NCBI GenBank assembly: GCA_037834085.1
Contig: JBBMKC010130755.1
Location: 1 to 26,771, forward strand
DNA length: 26,771 bases
Reading direction: 5' to 3'
From: Bipalium vagum
Lineage: Eukaryota > Platyhelminthes > Tricladida > Geoplanidae
In this document: in pieces, positions 7,599 to 18,169 of the stretch
How positions within the stretch are numbered: the first letter of the stretch is position 1
How the letters are laid out: each line of letters begins with the position of its first letter
Position numbers and translations under genes: made by a program
Notes under the pieces: model-generated
What the model saw: the letters and a program-made list of their open reading frames with translations, nothing else
Database searches by the model: none
What the model was told of the DNA's origin: nothing

Positions 7599-10290
7599 AT
7601 TTTAAATTTATTTCTTTGCAAAATTATAGATACAAACATAATATAATTATACGTTTTCTTTTATATATTTGTTTGTCTATTTCATATATTATTTCTATAA
7701 TAGAGCAGTAACTACTGTAGTTAAAAAATATAAAATAAATTAAGTAGATACTGTATTGAAATACATATAATAACCATAGTATCTTTCTGAGGTTACTTTT
7801 TTACTAAAAATATTTAAATATATAGTTTTATTTATTAGTTTAATATTGTAACATTATTATTAGAAAATTTTATAATTATCATAAGAAAAATATTATATTA
7901 AAAAGCAAAGCTAAGGATATATTTTTCTGAAACGTAATAAAACATTGATTTTTTAAATTAATATTAGCATTATTTATATTAATATATATCAAATTTAAGC
8001 TAACTTAATGAAAATAATCATTTTAACTACTGGAATTTTTAAAACTTTATATCAATTAAATCAAAATTGGTAGTTGAATTAATTCAATATTTACAGAAAA
8101 AATCTATGGGTGGATTTATTTTCTTAATTTTAAATCCAAACATTTTTACTAAAAAATTTTAAAAATGATATTTGGGAATATTCTGATGTTTGAAGAAATT
8201 TTATACTTTCGGTAAAATATGTACTTTGTGAAAATTATTTTTTTAATTTGTTTCGGAAGTTCTGCTTTTAAAAACAGAACTTACAGTTTGAAGGACTTTA
8301 ACTATATCAAAATGTAACCATTGACTTGTTCAATTTTTATTTTATTTTTACATAGCTTTTGTAACAGTTCCTTTAATTTTTTCTTTCTGATTTTTGTAAA
8401 CTTATATTCTAAACTGTTTAAAATTGTCTTTTAATCATTTTCCAAAATAAGGGTCATAATAAAGTTCAGTTTTAATTACCACCTATGAAATTCTTTGTTT
8501 TAAATTTTAAACTTTCATTTCTTTTTTTATTTTTTTTCGTTCTCAACATTATTTTTTTGAGTTTATTTTGATTTTTTGTACATTTATTGCAAAATCTCTA
8601 TGTACTACACCACTTGCACCTAAACTAGCAAAATTTCCTTTAGGAATTGGAAATGGTAAAAGTCTATGTTCTTTTTAAATCTTGAATTTCTTGTACTATT
8701 TTTAATCTGGTTTATAACTATTTTAGTTAAATAATATTTTTCACCGTTAAAATACGTTACTTTTGATCTTTCTAGTTTCATTATAATTTTTTAATTTTTC
8801 CTTTGTTATTTTATTCATTTTTTAATATATAAAACATTGTATTATTTTAAAATTTATATACGTATTTTGAAATAAAATTATTTTAGATTTATTGTTATAT
8901 TTATTATTTTATATATTTTCAAAGTACCTTTATTAAAATTTTATATTTTGTAAAATTAATCTTTTAATTTATAATGCATTTATTTTAAAAAAATAATTTT
9001 AGTGGACTACTGTTTTTTTTGTAAATATATAACTTAATATAATATATAACTTAAAATATTTAATAAAAGTTAAAGTTAAATTAAAACAAAAATGATTGCC
9101 AATTTGGCAATAATAATTTACAATAAAAAACTGGATGAATATTCATTTCTTTAGGATTTTTATTATTCTCTTTTGTACTGTGTAAAAATATATTCATGTA
9201 CCTCCATGTCTTCCTTTATTAGATTCTTAAAACAAATGATTTTTTGATAAAAATTGCAAAAATTTTTTGTTTCATTTTTTAAAAATAAATATTCATATTT
9301 ATATTAACAATTTTTTCATTCTTAGTTTATTGATTAATGTTTTTTCAGAATTTTTATTCATTCCGTTTTTAAAGAAAATTCTCATTTCTCCTATCATGAC
9401 TTATTTTTTAGAACTATTTTTCACAAAATTCAGAAGACCAGTATTCTACCTTTTTTAAATTTTGATTCTTTATAAAATATTATGACCAAAGCGAACGAAA
9501 AATAAAATTTTTTAAAAAACCAGATGTCTTCCTCCTAGTATTTATATCCTAATACTTTAGAATGATTTATTTTTGATTTTATATTTGTCATATAATATTA
9601 TTCTTAATAGACTATCTTGAATCCATCGTATTATACTAGTGTTTATTATTGACAATTATAAATTGAGTGCTACAATTAATAAAGATTAAAATGTAGTTAA
9701 CGGACACAACCGAATTAGATTTGAAGTCAGATATTTAGCGAGCTTGGTTAATAAAAATATTTATAATGATTCTGTTCAAACCTTAAGATTAATTAATTAT
9801 TTTTCAGATCACCTGGAAATTATAAATCCCAAAATTTGTTAATGTTTTTATTTATTATTTTTAGGCAACTTTACGTCGTAGAGTCTGCGTACTTATGATA
9901 ATATATGTAGAAAATGTTTGTCTCTAAAATAATTCAAGTGAGATGAATTTGGGTGGTTGCAGAATTTAACTGATATCATGACCATTAAAATCCTATTGTG
10001 GTGAAAATCTTTAAATGTAAAAAATTTCAAAAAGGATCAAATTGCAACCAATATATAAACACTAAAGATAACAGAATCCATCCTGATTTCATACCTAATC
10101 TTAAGATAACCCTTAAATGCAAATTCGAAAACATAAGAATATGAAAAATTTATAAATAACAAAATTCTTTTACCATTTAAACTAAAGTTCTGCTGAAAAT
10201 AACAGAAAATAAATTTGACAAGTAAAGAGGATAATCAAAGAATAAAGAAAGTTTAAAATTCAAGTGACACTCAAATATCCTGATTCGATG
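7599..10290. other. AT-rich desert, no gene seen
   Basis: About 2.7 kb of very AT-rich sequence with T-runs and short ORFs only. I see no domain, RNA gene or repeat family that I can support. A short minus-strand resemblance to a kinase HRD loop near 8600 was judged too weak. Confidence 0.55.
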
Positions 10291-10294
10291 CATT

Positions 10295-10300
10295 TTTATT
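10295..10300 (-). terminator. AATAAA poly(A) signal of the alpha-tubulin gene
   Basis: AATAAA begins only about 7 bases after the TAG stop of the tubulin frame on the minus strand. A very short 3' untranslated region would follow. Confidence 0.5.
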
Positions 10301-10306
10301 TTAGTA

Positions 10307-11696
10307 CTATTCGGTTTTATGTGATTTCAAGTCTAAAACAGTCATTTCTTTTTCATTGAGACCTATTTCTTGATAGTCTTCCTCTAAAACCTTCATATTA
10401 AAGCGTGATTCTCCGAACTCAAACTCTTCCATTCCTTCTTGTATGAACCAGTGAATGAATGCTCTCTTGTGAAAAAGTAAATCAAATTTCCTGCCCAGTC
10501 TCACCCATACGTCCCTTATTGCAGTAGTATTACAAATCATTGTTACACCTTTATTTGAAAAAGCAACTTCCGAATCGGGGACAATTATAGGACATTGTGG
10601 ATTTATATTTATCTTATAACCAGTAGGACACCATTCTACAAAATTCGATGTCTTAGCTTTTTGCTTGTTTACTGCTTCGGCTACTTCTCTTGTACTAAGA
10701 GATCCTCTGTAATTAAGAATTATTGCCATGTACCTTCCACGAAGGGTATCACATTTAACGGACTGGTGAGTTTTAGAAAATACCATTTTTGTTATTTGAT
10801 CAGCAGTATAATTAGAATATATTGTGCGAGATTTATGGTCTAATGGAGCATGACTGACCATTGGAAAATGAATTCTTGGATAAGGTATTAAATTTGTTCT
10901 GATTTCTTTAAGGGATGTACTTGCAGTGGCCTCGTAACGCAAGGAGCATGTTATTGAGCTTATCATTAGAGCCAAAAGTCTATTGAGATCATTATATTGT
11001 GGGGAATGGATCAAAAGTAACTTTGAGCAAATATCGTATAATGCTTCGTTATCAAATAAAACAGCTAAATCACCAGTGTCTACAGAAGTATGAACATGAA
11101 ATATTGTGTTATATGGTTCAACTATAGCAGTATTCATCACTGGACCGGAAAATAAAGGTATTTGAATTCTAGTTACTTTTAAAAAATCCAAAGCAAGTTG
11201 CTGCAATAAAAGAGATCCAATACCTGATCCAGATCCACCCCCTGCACTGTTCAGAATTAGGAAACTTTCTAAGTTATTTGTCTGTTCTAAAATTTTTCTT
11301 ATTTGAGCTTTTATTTTTTTCAACAGAGAAACTCCAGAATAAAAGCTACCCCTTGCAAAATTATTAGCAGCATCTTCTTGCCCACTTATTAGTTGATCTG
11401 GATGAAATAGATTTTTGTAAACTCCACTACGAATTTCTTCTATAAAAGACACTTTTAACTTGATTATTATGGTTTTAAATGATTATCACCTATGACTGTG
11501 GGTTCAGAATCTAAAAATATAACTCGAGGACAATACTTTCCATCTTTAACTTCTTGGAAAAATGTTTTCATCAAAATGTCATCTTCCTTTAAAAAATTTT
11601 CCCCGTCTGGACCAATTCCATGTTCAACACAAAATAGTTCCCATATTGCATTTCCAATTTGAATACCGCATTGACCAATATGGATAACAAATATTT
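10307..11696 (-). CDS. divergent alpha-tubulin (two exons seen, first exon unplaced)
   Basis: The coding exons are 11490-11696 and 10307-11439, joined by a 50-nt GT-AG intron (11440-11489). Removing it aligns EPTVI/EEIRSGVYKNLFHP with the usual EPTVxDEVRTGxYRQLFHP without a gap, so the ATG at 11452 is inside the intron and not a start. The product would be about 448 residues, the normal length. It keeps the GTP-binding signature GGGSGSG, HIGQCGIQIGNA near the N-terminus, NLIPYPRIHFP, WCPTGYKI and the Glu of the alpha-type catalytic loop (SLKEIRTN). Exon 1 opens after a CTACAG acceptor in phase 1, so a tiny first exon (Met plus about one codon) should lie upstream, as in many alpha-tubulin genes; I cannot place it. 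Oddities are a loop without an evident Lys40, no C-terminal Glu-Glu-Tyr tail, and many substitutions. The uninterrupted 1.1-kb frame suggests selection, perhaps for a specialised role. Confidence 0.85.
11440..11489 (-). other. 50-nt intron of the alpha-tubulin gene
   Basis: GTGATAATC to CTTTTATAG on the minus strand. It contains an in-frame stop and its removal restores the conserved EPTVxxEIRSG junction exactly (phase 1). The size fits a genome with very short introns. Confidence 0.85.
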
Positions 11697-11879
11697 CTGT
11701 AGACTTAATGACAGTAAAATTAGGTTTATTAAATATAAATAAATAAATAAATATTTGATTAGTAAATAAAATTTGTAATATATAAGATTAATATATAAAA
11801 ACTAAAATAAGAGACTCGTGACGGTTAAGGGCCTGTTAGCTTTAAAGAATGAGGAAGTGAGATAAATTAAAATTAGTCT

Positions 11880-11958
11880 GGGGATGTATCTCAGCGGTCA
11901 GAGCAGTCCATTCGCAATTTCTTCAAAATTGTGGGTGGAGGAAGACTCGATCTGCAAT
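11880..11958 (+). mobile_element. tRNA-Ala-like SINE head (degenerate)
   Basis: GGGGATGTATCTCAGCGG is followed by a GAGC D-stem partner and, about 50 bases on, AGACTCGATCT in place of the B box. It shares both the tRNA-like part and the preceding GTGAGATAAATT(G)AAAATTAGTC with the copy inside LTR B. The middle part does not form an anticodon arm, so this is a SINE head or tRNA pseudogene. Confidence 0.5.
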
Positions 11959-11984
11959 CAAACAAATGCAGTCCAGACACAAGA

Positions 11985-12450
11985 TCACTGTCAAATTCGA
12001 GCGCAATGAAAAGGGAATATGTCTAAAATTCTTTCAACATTTGGACCCAAGTTATGAAAATGAAGCAATTGTGAAGCCAATTGATGCAAAAGTTGTTTCG
12101 AAAAAGCTTTGAAATCACAGTTGGAACAACCAAGCAAGTGCAGGTCGCTTTGCAACGGCAATTGGCCAATCAAAATAATCAACTACTCCAATTTTCAACG
12201 GTGCAATATCAATTGCAGCTTGGTATATCATTCATCGAGCTAAGTCATATTCAATTCAGATCAATGCTCGCCATGGCTTAAAATTCCGTAGATGCCGAAG
12301 ATCCAATGAGCAAGAAGAGACATTGCCTCATGTTCTTGTTGATTGCATTCCATCAAAATATTTCAAAACTCCCGGCATAATTCTATCCAAGACTATCTGG
12401 CCAAACAAATTAAAGAGAATTCAAAGGCCAAATAAAGTCAACTTTTCAAC
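11985..12450 (+). mobile_element. LINE fragment, CCHC motif ahead of the R2-type endonuclease
   Basis: On the plus strand one frame reads AAWYIIHRAKSYSIQINARH, then FRRCRRSNEQEETLPHVLVDC (the part after FRR is 18 residues). This matches the R2/NeSL segment in which a W-x-x-I-H-R-A-R helix precedes C-x2-C-x(n)-E-T-L-x-H-V-L-x-x-C. The match ends near 12350 and no endonuclease core follows, so only a C-terminal fragment remains, with frame changes upstream. It is a second LINE copy, independent of the one at 3275-5760 and in opposite orientation. It lies just upstream of the tubulin gene, perhaps within its first intron. Confidence 0.55.
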
Positions 12451-12604
12451 TAATATATATATGACCAGATCTGTTTTTGCTGAATATCAATTATAAAATA
12501 ATAATTTATTTAATTATTTGTGTAACTAATTATTTATTTTTATGGCATTAACTGGAAATCTCCTAAGAATATAAAACTAATTAAAATTAATGTTACGATA
12601 GATG

Positions 12605-13070
12605 TCGCTTAATTATATAATTTCCATTTGATTCCACAGTCGTTGACCATCACTCCGTCAAACTTTTAAAATATTGAAAAGTTTTAAATGTTTTTCACCA
12701 AAGAACTGTTCTAGTTCCGATTTCATTTGATTCATATCCAAGAATTTTTTCGTGGATAATAACCTAGATAAATAATAATCAGGTAGGTCACAGTCGTGAG
12801 AATACGGAAGATGTTCAAGAATTTCTTTTCATTTTTAAAAAATTTTTTATTACCTTTTTGTCAGTGAAATGTCACCCACTCTCTGTTTATTAATGTTGGT
12901 CTACCTACTTTAACAACAACTGTCAAACGACTTGATTGTTCGTAGTTCATATATGCATTAATAGTCTTATCAATCTTTAACATTTTCAAATTAGTTATTC
13001 CAATTTAGTTCCACCAAATACATAATAATTCCTTCTTTGCTTATAAACTTGGATTGAGATTATGTTTTAG
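12605..13070 (-). mobile_element. mariner DNA transposon remnant (C-terminal transposase)
   Basis: On the minus strand, in shifting frames, successive mariner transposase motifs can be read. AKKELLCIWWN is followed by KIDKTINAYMNYEQ (compare the usual N-Q-T-I-N-S-D-x-Y-x-x-Q-L), RPTLINREWVTFH (R-P-E-L-x-N-R-x-x-V-x-F-H), EILEHLPYSHDCDLPDYYL (the catalytic P-Y-S-P-D-L-A-P-x-D-Y), an EQFFGEKH helix, and a terminal VESNGNYII. The D-N-A-R-P-H segment after VTFH is lost. The aspartates of SPD and SDY appear as HD and PD, with changed neighbours. Stops and frame shifts are numerous and terminal repeats were not found, so this is an old copy. Confidence 0.65.
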
Positions 13071-13714
13071 TAAAACTGGTGATAATTTAATGATATTAAA
13101 GTTTTATTAATACTTATTTAATAATTTATTAGTTTAGTTTCAAATTTTTAATCTTTTATGTTATCAAAAGTTCTACAGGTAAAATAAATTATTAATTTCT
13201 CAACATCTGTATTTCATTCGGAGTTCTCCATTAAAAAATTATAATTATATATTTGTTAATTATTATTTTATTTATTCTTGGTTATACTGCAATATTCTAG
13301 TCTCATATTGAAATAATCATACACTGATCAGAGAATATTTTGTTTCTCTTACTTCTAATAGGTAGTAGACTTGATATTATGAACAGCTCTACTAGATATC
13401 TTACTTCGTCCACCCACCCGACTCCCCAACCGTTCATCTATTTTAGATAAAGTTGGCCTGATTCATGGCCTGACATTTCATTTTCTTCTGCAAGTTATTT
13501 TCCTATTTATTTGAGGTTCTTTGTGATTCTTACAAAATCTTACGTCTGATCAGTTTCTCTGAAACTTTCTTTGGTATCTTTTAAATTATCTTTTTTTGTA
13601 TCCTTGGTTGAGTTTTTCGTGTTGATTTATTATAACTAAAGCACTAAATTTTATCCATATGACAATGCCATTTCCAATCAGTAACAGAATTTGTTCAAAA
13701 ATAAGAGTATTTTC
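13071..13714. other. spacer with a slightly GC-richer stretch, no gene seen
   Basis: AT-rich, except for about 13370-13560, which has clearly more G and C and includes GGCCTGATTCATGGCC. Neither strand gives a recognisable protein, and no repeat partner was seen in the window. Confidence 0.45.
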
Positions 13715-14693
13715 AAAGTTTTTTTTTGACCGGTCTCAATTTTTCATGTTGATAATAAAGAAATGAATATTAAATTCATAAACAGCATATTGATGGGTGT
13801 TCTATCCAATGCAATTATTGTTTTATAGGAATAACAGTCTGTTATTCCTATCATATAATTTATAATAATATTAATGATTTTAGATAAATGCGATGATTGT
13901 GGAGCGATATTCAAGGAATGCACATCAAAAAGAAACACGCTGCTACACGAAAAATTGCATAAATTACAATAGATATTTTTCTATTAGAAGAAAATTCTTT
14001 TCTTGAGAAATTCAAAATACATCTAAATAAATGTCTCCATTTATTACATCTATGGGTCCTGTGTAAATCAAAAAACTGAGTTACTAAAGACACGAGCGTT
14101 TCAAAATCATTCATTATTAATTTCTGAAAAGAAATGAGGAAAAATGTGAGATTTTTTTCTTGAAAAATCCAATAAAAATGGGCGGACCCATCTTCGTTCT
14201 CCAAGGATGTGTTCCTGATTATGAGTTATCGATTTTTGGTAAGGTTGATGACTCCAAGAATGCAAACATATTTTTGAAGTTATTAATGAGTGATGAAGTT
14301 ATAATGAGTTATAATGAAGTTATAATGATTGAAGTTATAATGAGTGATGAATGGAGAGCCTATTCTCAACTGTCTAAAGATGAAAATTATGTTCATCAAA
14401 CTGTCAACCACAAGACGAATTTTGTTGACAGGAAGACTTGTGCTGACACACAAATAATTGAATCGATTTGTGGGAAACTGTAAACAAAGATCGTGTCAAT
14501 GAAAGGCGTCTATGATGAGCTCTTAGAATTATATCTAAATGAATCAACGTAGCGCAAAAATATTCAATGAAGAAACTGCGAATAAATTTTTTATTTAATA
14601 AATTTATAAATAGAAAATTATTTGTTTGTCATTTTTTTGTGATTCGTTTCAAGTATCTTTTTCGACTGAGTCCGTCAAAAAAACATGATCAGT
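13715..14693 (+). mobile_element. Merlin DNA transposon, copy 2 (nearly full length, dead)
   Basis: The element runs from a poly-T/GACCGG start (13719) to the inverted end CCGTCAAAAAAACATGATC (14671-14690), about 980 bases. Between them lie a start MNIKFINSILMG, a KCDDCGAIFKEC zinc motif, FLEKFKIHLNKCLHLLHLW in another frame, and a DDE-domain part (14160-14483). It shares stops with copy 1 in the N-terminal part and lacks about 15 bases found there, so both probably derive from an already defective parent moved in trans. Its left end has diverged from the terminal sequence of copy 1. Confidence 0.7.
14160..14483 (+). pseudogene. Merlin (ISXO2-like) transposase, DDE-domain fragment
   Basis: The frame reads KNPIKMGGP, then IFVLQGCVPDYELSIFGKV, then SDEWRAYSQL and TVNHKTNFVDRKT, ending TQIIESICGKL. 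This is the core pattern of Merlin/IS1016 transposases: G-G-P, W-V-F-G, I-I-S-D-x-W-x-A-Y, V-N-H-S-x-x-F-V-D-P and H-T-x-x-I-E-x-x-W. The segment with the first catalytic Asp (V-E-I-D-E-S) between GGP and the FVLQG part is deleted. A tandem GAAGTTATAATGA-type repeat has expanded just before the second Asp. Weak similarity goes on past the stop (YDELLELYLNES) to about 14560. The protein cannot be active. Confidence 0.75.
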
Positions 14694-15392
14694 TTTTTTA
14701 AAACATAAGAAGGAAAAGGTGACTTTTTGTGAATAAATCGTTCTTGAATACCAAATTTTTATTCGTTTAAATAAGCACATTAAAACAAATCTATTAGGCA
14801 ATATTATTTCTGATTTCCCAAAATTGGAATTTGAAAAAACAACCTTATTATTGATTCATTACTTAAATTTTTCGATCATCTTTTTGAAAATTTTTTTTGA
14901 AAATTTGATAAATTTAATTTCACTCATTTAAAATTAAGAGAAAAAAATCGACATCATCTGCTATATCAATTTAATTCTTGAATATTTACAATCAAACGAT
15001 GAATCTATGAAATCTGTAAGCTTGAGATTATGAACAGCACATGTAAAAGGCTGTTGCGCAATAAACAACTCAAGCTATAAAAATGTTTTTTCAGATTTTT
15101 AGTGAGCTTGGTTGATATAAATATTAACAATTTTATTTTATATTTGTTCACAAGTAGATAAGAAAACCAGTTTACGAGATCAATATTATTTTTAAAAATA
15201 ATTTTGAGCGACTGTTGGAACCGGACCAAAATCCTTGAAAAATGAATTTAAAAATTCCACATACGCAATAACAACAGTAAGTATATCAACCCAAAAACTG
15301 CAAATACTATTCAATCTGAATAAAAATTTCTTTGTCACCCAATAAACTACTTTTCAATTTTCTTGAACTACCTACAAACTTTTTAACAAAAT
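14694..15392. other. AT-rich spacer, no gene seen
   Basis: Short ORFs only. No domain, repeat or RNA gene is recognised on either strand. Confidence 0.5.
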
Positions 15393-16358
15393 TGTTTGGT
15401 TTGCCAAAGGCACAAACCGTGATGATTGTAATATTAATATTAATATTAATTTAAAAAAATAAAATTCTTATTTTATAAAAAAATTAATTAAACCTTTTAA
15501 ATTGAAGATTAAAATAATTCTAAAAAGCAATTATTAATTCTAAATTATTGTTGCAAGATACATCCCAACGTGAGGACTGATTTTGATTAATTTTATCAAA
15601 CTCTCTCGGTGTAGAGATAGAAGGAAATAGCCGTCTCGAGCGTAGAGATTGGTGATCGAAGACTAATCTCTACGACTATGTGAAGAGAAGGCTATTCCAA
15701 GAAATGGGCCCAGAAAAGAGATTCGATTATTTAATCTTTTTGGATTTTTGGACTGAAGAGTTATAAGATTTGAGAACCATTGGAAACCGAAAGATTTCTG
15801 CGACTGACGAATTCAAAGGATCAGTGTTAGGTGAAAATTAATTGGAGATACCAGGATTCGAACCCAGGACCTTCACATGCGCATGCACTGCTCTGACCGC
15901 TGAGCTAAATCCCCCGACTAATTTTCAATTTATCTCACAATCAGGACTTTGTAAAAGGATTTTACAAGGGGACCCAGCGAATTTTGGAATCCATGGATGA
16001 TCTGAAAAGCCCATAGTGAACGACCCGGGTACCTCTTGTCACTCTTGGTGAGGCTATTTATCTATTGCTTTTGTGATAATTAATTTAAAGTTATAATATT
16101 TTTCTTTAATTGTAAATTTTCTTTGGTAATTATTTCGATTGGCGATAATTAATATTTTAATTTTGAACTTTTATTCGATTACATATTTTATTTTTATTCA
16201 TTTTTTGACATTTTGAGGATAGTTGAACACTTTGACGTTGTGCTTATTATATATTTGACTAATACTAATTCTGTGGGTGATTGGGATTTTTGAGTGTCAA
16301 TAAAATTTATTGTGATTGTCTTTGATTTAATTAGAGTGCGAATAAAGTATTATTGTGA
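15393..16358 (+). mobile_element. LTR fossil, copy B, carrying a SINE insertion
   Basis: Plus-strand homologue of copy A. It starts TGTTTGGTTTGCCAAAGGC. A conserved ATTGGTGATCG core lies inside a 10-bp hairpin (15641-15674), and the GC-rich block with GGGTACC ends in TTGGTGAGGC (about 16043-16052). It ends near GCGAATAAAGTATTATTGTG (16339-16358). Without the inserted tRNA-like SINE (about 15838-15955) its length is about 850, close to copy A. Copies A and B point away from each other with about 7.8 kb between their starts, so they are not the two LTRs of one element. It looks like a solo LTR or LTR end. It has diverged and carries no coding part. Confidence 0.5.
15843..15914 (-). mobile_element. 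tRNA-Ala-like SINE head inside LTR copy B
   Basis: On the minus strand GGGGATTTAGCTCAGCGG begins a tRNA-Ala-like sequence with an A box (TAGCTCAGCGG) and a perfect B box (GGTTCGAATCC), closing with TATCTCCA. The acceptor, D and T arms pair. The segment between them (CAGTGCATGCGCATG) forms no 7-base anticodon loop, so it is not a working tRNA. The flanks TGAAAATTA and TAATTTTCA are inverted copies. With the related copy at 11880 this indicates a tRNA-derived SINE whose Pol III promoter is intact here. Confidence 0.6.
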
Positions 16359-18120
16359 GGTTTTTGATTCAAGTTGAGTTTAACTTTGTGCATCTACAAT
16401 AGGAAAACGAGCACAACATTGTTAAATGATGAGTTATTGATTAAGAGCGAGTTACTTTGATATGGTATAATAGTAACAAAATATTCTCTATTTGAAGACA
16501 GATTTTGAAGAAACTGATTTTAGCATATCCCATAACTTTTTAAAGATAACTTAAGGGCTTCTTTAGTCAGATTTTTATTTTTCAAAAGTTTATTAATCAT
16601 GATTTATATTTTGATTCACTTTAAATATTGTTTTCATTCATGATATTAATTCATTATTAATAAAATTTATTATAATTATAATTATTGGGCTTTCATCAGA
16701 TAATAATCATAATATTGTTAAAAAATAATTACAAATTTAATAATAATTAATCAGTAATAATAATAACATAAAATATTTTTTTCAATTAAGTTCTCTTCTT
16801 CTTGGTGGGATTATTTTCCTCAAGCAGAAGATTATTTTTGCCCTAATGGGTTTTCGGGAATGGCAAAATTTTCAGGTATGTTACCGGTTTATCCTACGTG
16901 AGAAATCTCTAGAACTACGTATTAGATGTTGCAATAGAGAGATTCTATTAGTCGGTTACAGCCCGACAAAGAGCTCGTAAAGCTGGAAAAACAGAGAGAG
17001 AAGTTTAAAATCATTTTAGTTGAAAACTGCATTGACTTATTCAAAAGCTGAACATTATCTGGTTTTTCAAAAATTACAAGGTATGAGGTTCGATGTTTTA
17101 TACAGATTTCTTATACTGATCGGACTCCGAGACCAAATGACAAAAAGTGGAACTATTAGTTGGTCAAAAAACTGAGTCTCATTTTCAAATTATTGAGTAG
17201 TACAGCCTTCTTATTTGTTTTTTTTGTTATTTTAACATTTTAATTATTGTGATGTTATTCTATTTAATGAAATTTTATTGAATTATTCAAAATTAACTGT
17301 GATAGATTTTCTTAGTAATTTCCGTTGTATTTATTATCTTTTCTTATTTTATTGTGATTAATTGATTAAGTAGTGTGGCATAGTTAAAGCGGCATTGAAT
17401 TCCTCAAACACTTCCAAAACTTAAAAACTAATAAATTGTAAAATTATACATAGCATAAAAAATTAATGCTTTTAAAACTTTAATTTTTATATATTTTCTA
17501 ATTTAAAACCAATCTGTAAATTTAGACTCAGATGTCTTCACTTCACTTCAATTAACAATAAAAACGCTAGAAAATTATCATCAAATTCTTGCTATATACA
17601 AAGACAGCTTGAAAGAAGTTACCATAACATAAGAATGTGTACTGAAATCATTAGACGGATAATATTTAATAAAACATAATTTGTAAATTAGTTTAATGAA
17701 AATATAGATAAATTACAATACAAATGAGCTTAATTATTTTTACATGATTGCAAAATATACATTTTAATTAACTTATACGATCAAATAATTTGTTCTGGTT
17801 TTTATATACATAAATTAAAGCTAAATAATTATAAAAATAAAAGAAAATTTATAAAAATAAAACATAAAATTAATAACAAAATGTAAGCTTACCATAATTG
17901 AAAATTAATTGATATTAAAATCAATAAAATTTTAATTAGACATCTTTATTAATAAATAATATATACAAACATTTAAACTGACATACACAATTATCTAGAG
18001 AAAATAAAGAGCAGCAGGGATAAAATTAAATTATTGAAAGCAATAATAAAATTTTCCAACAATATTGAAATTTTACAAATATTAATAATAATAAAAAATA
18101 CAAATATCAATAAATTATTA
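16359..18120. other. AT-rich spacer, no gene seen
   Basis: No domain is recognised. A moderately GC-richer part at about 16860-17130 has no clear reading frame and may be internal or flanking sequence of the LTR element; the rest is very AT-rich. Confidence 0.45.
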
Positions 18121-18169
18121 TGATCACACTGAGAAGACTTGAAACAATGAGCTCAGCTTTACAAGCCAT

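Noticed and set aside
8560-8790. Minus-strand GVVHRDFAINVQ resembling a tyrosine-kinase HRD loop
   Set aside because: Only this short motif matches. No glycine loop, DFG or APE follows in any frame, and the surroundings are AT-rich with stops.
11440-11452. Start codon ATG at 11452 for the tubulin
   Set aside because: It lies in the 50-nt intron. The upstream exon 11490-11696 carries the conserved tubulin N-terminus and joins in frame.
15843-15914. Functional tRNA-Ala gene
   Set aside because: The acceptor, D and T arms pair, but no 7-base anticodon loop with a 5-bp stem can be drawn, and a related degenerate copy exists at 11880.
6731-16358. LTR copies A and B as the two ends of one element or a composite inverted duplication
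   Set aside because: They are in opposite orientation with U3 ends facing each other, about a quarter diverged, and the neighbouring Merlin copies are not in mirror order.
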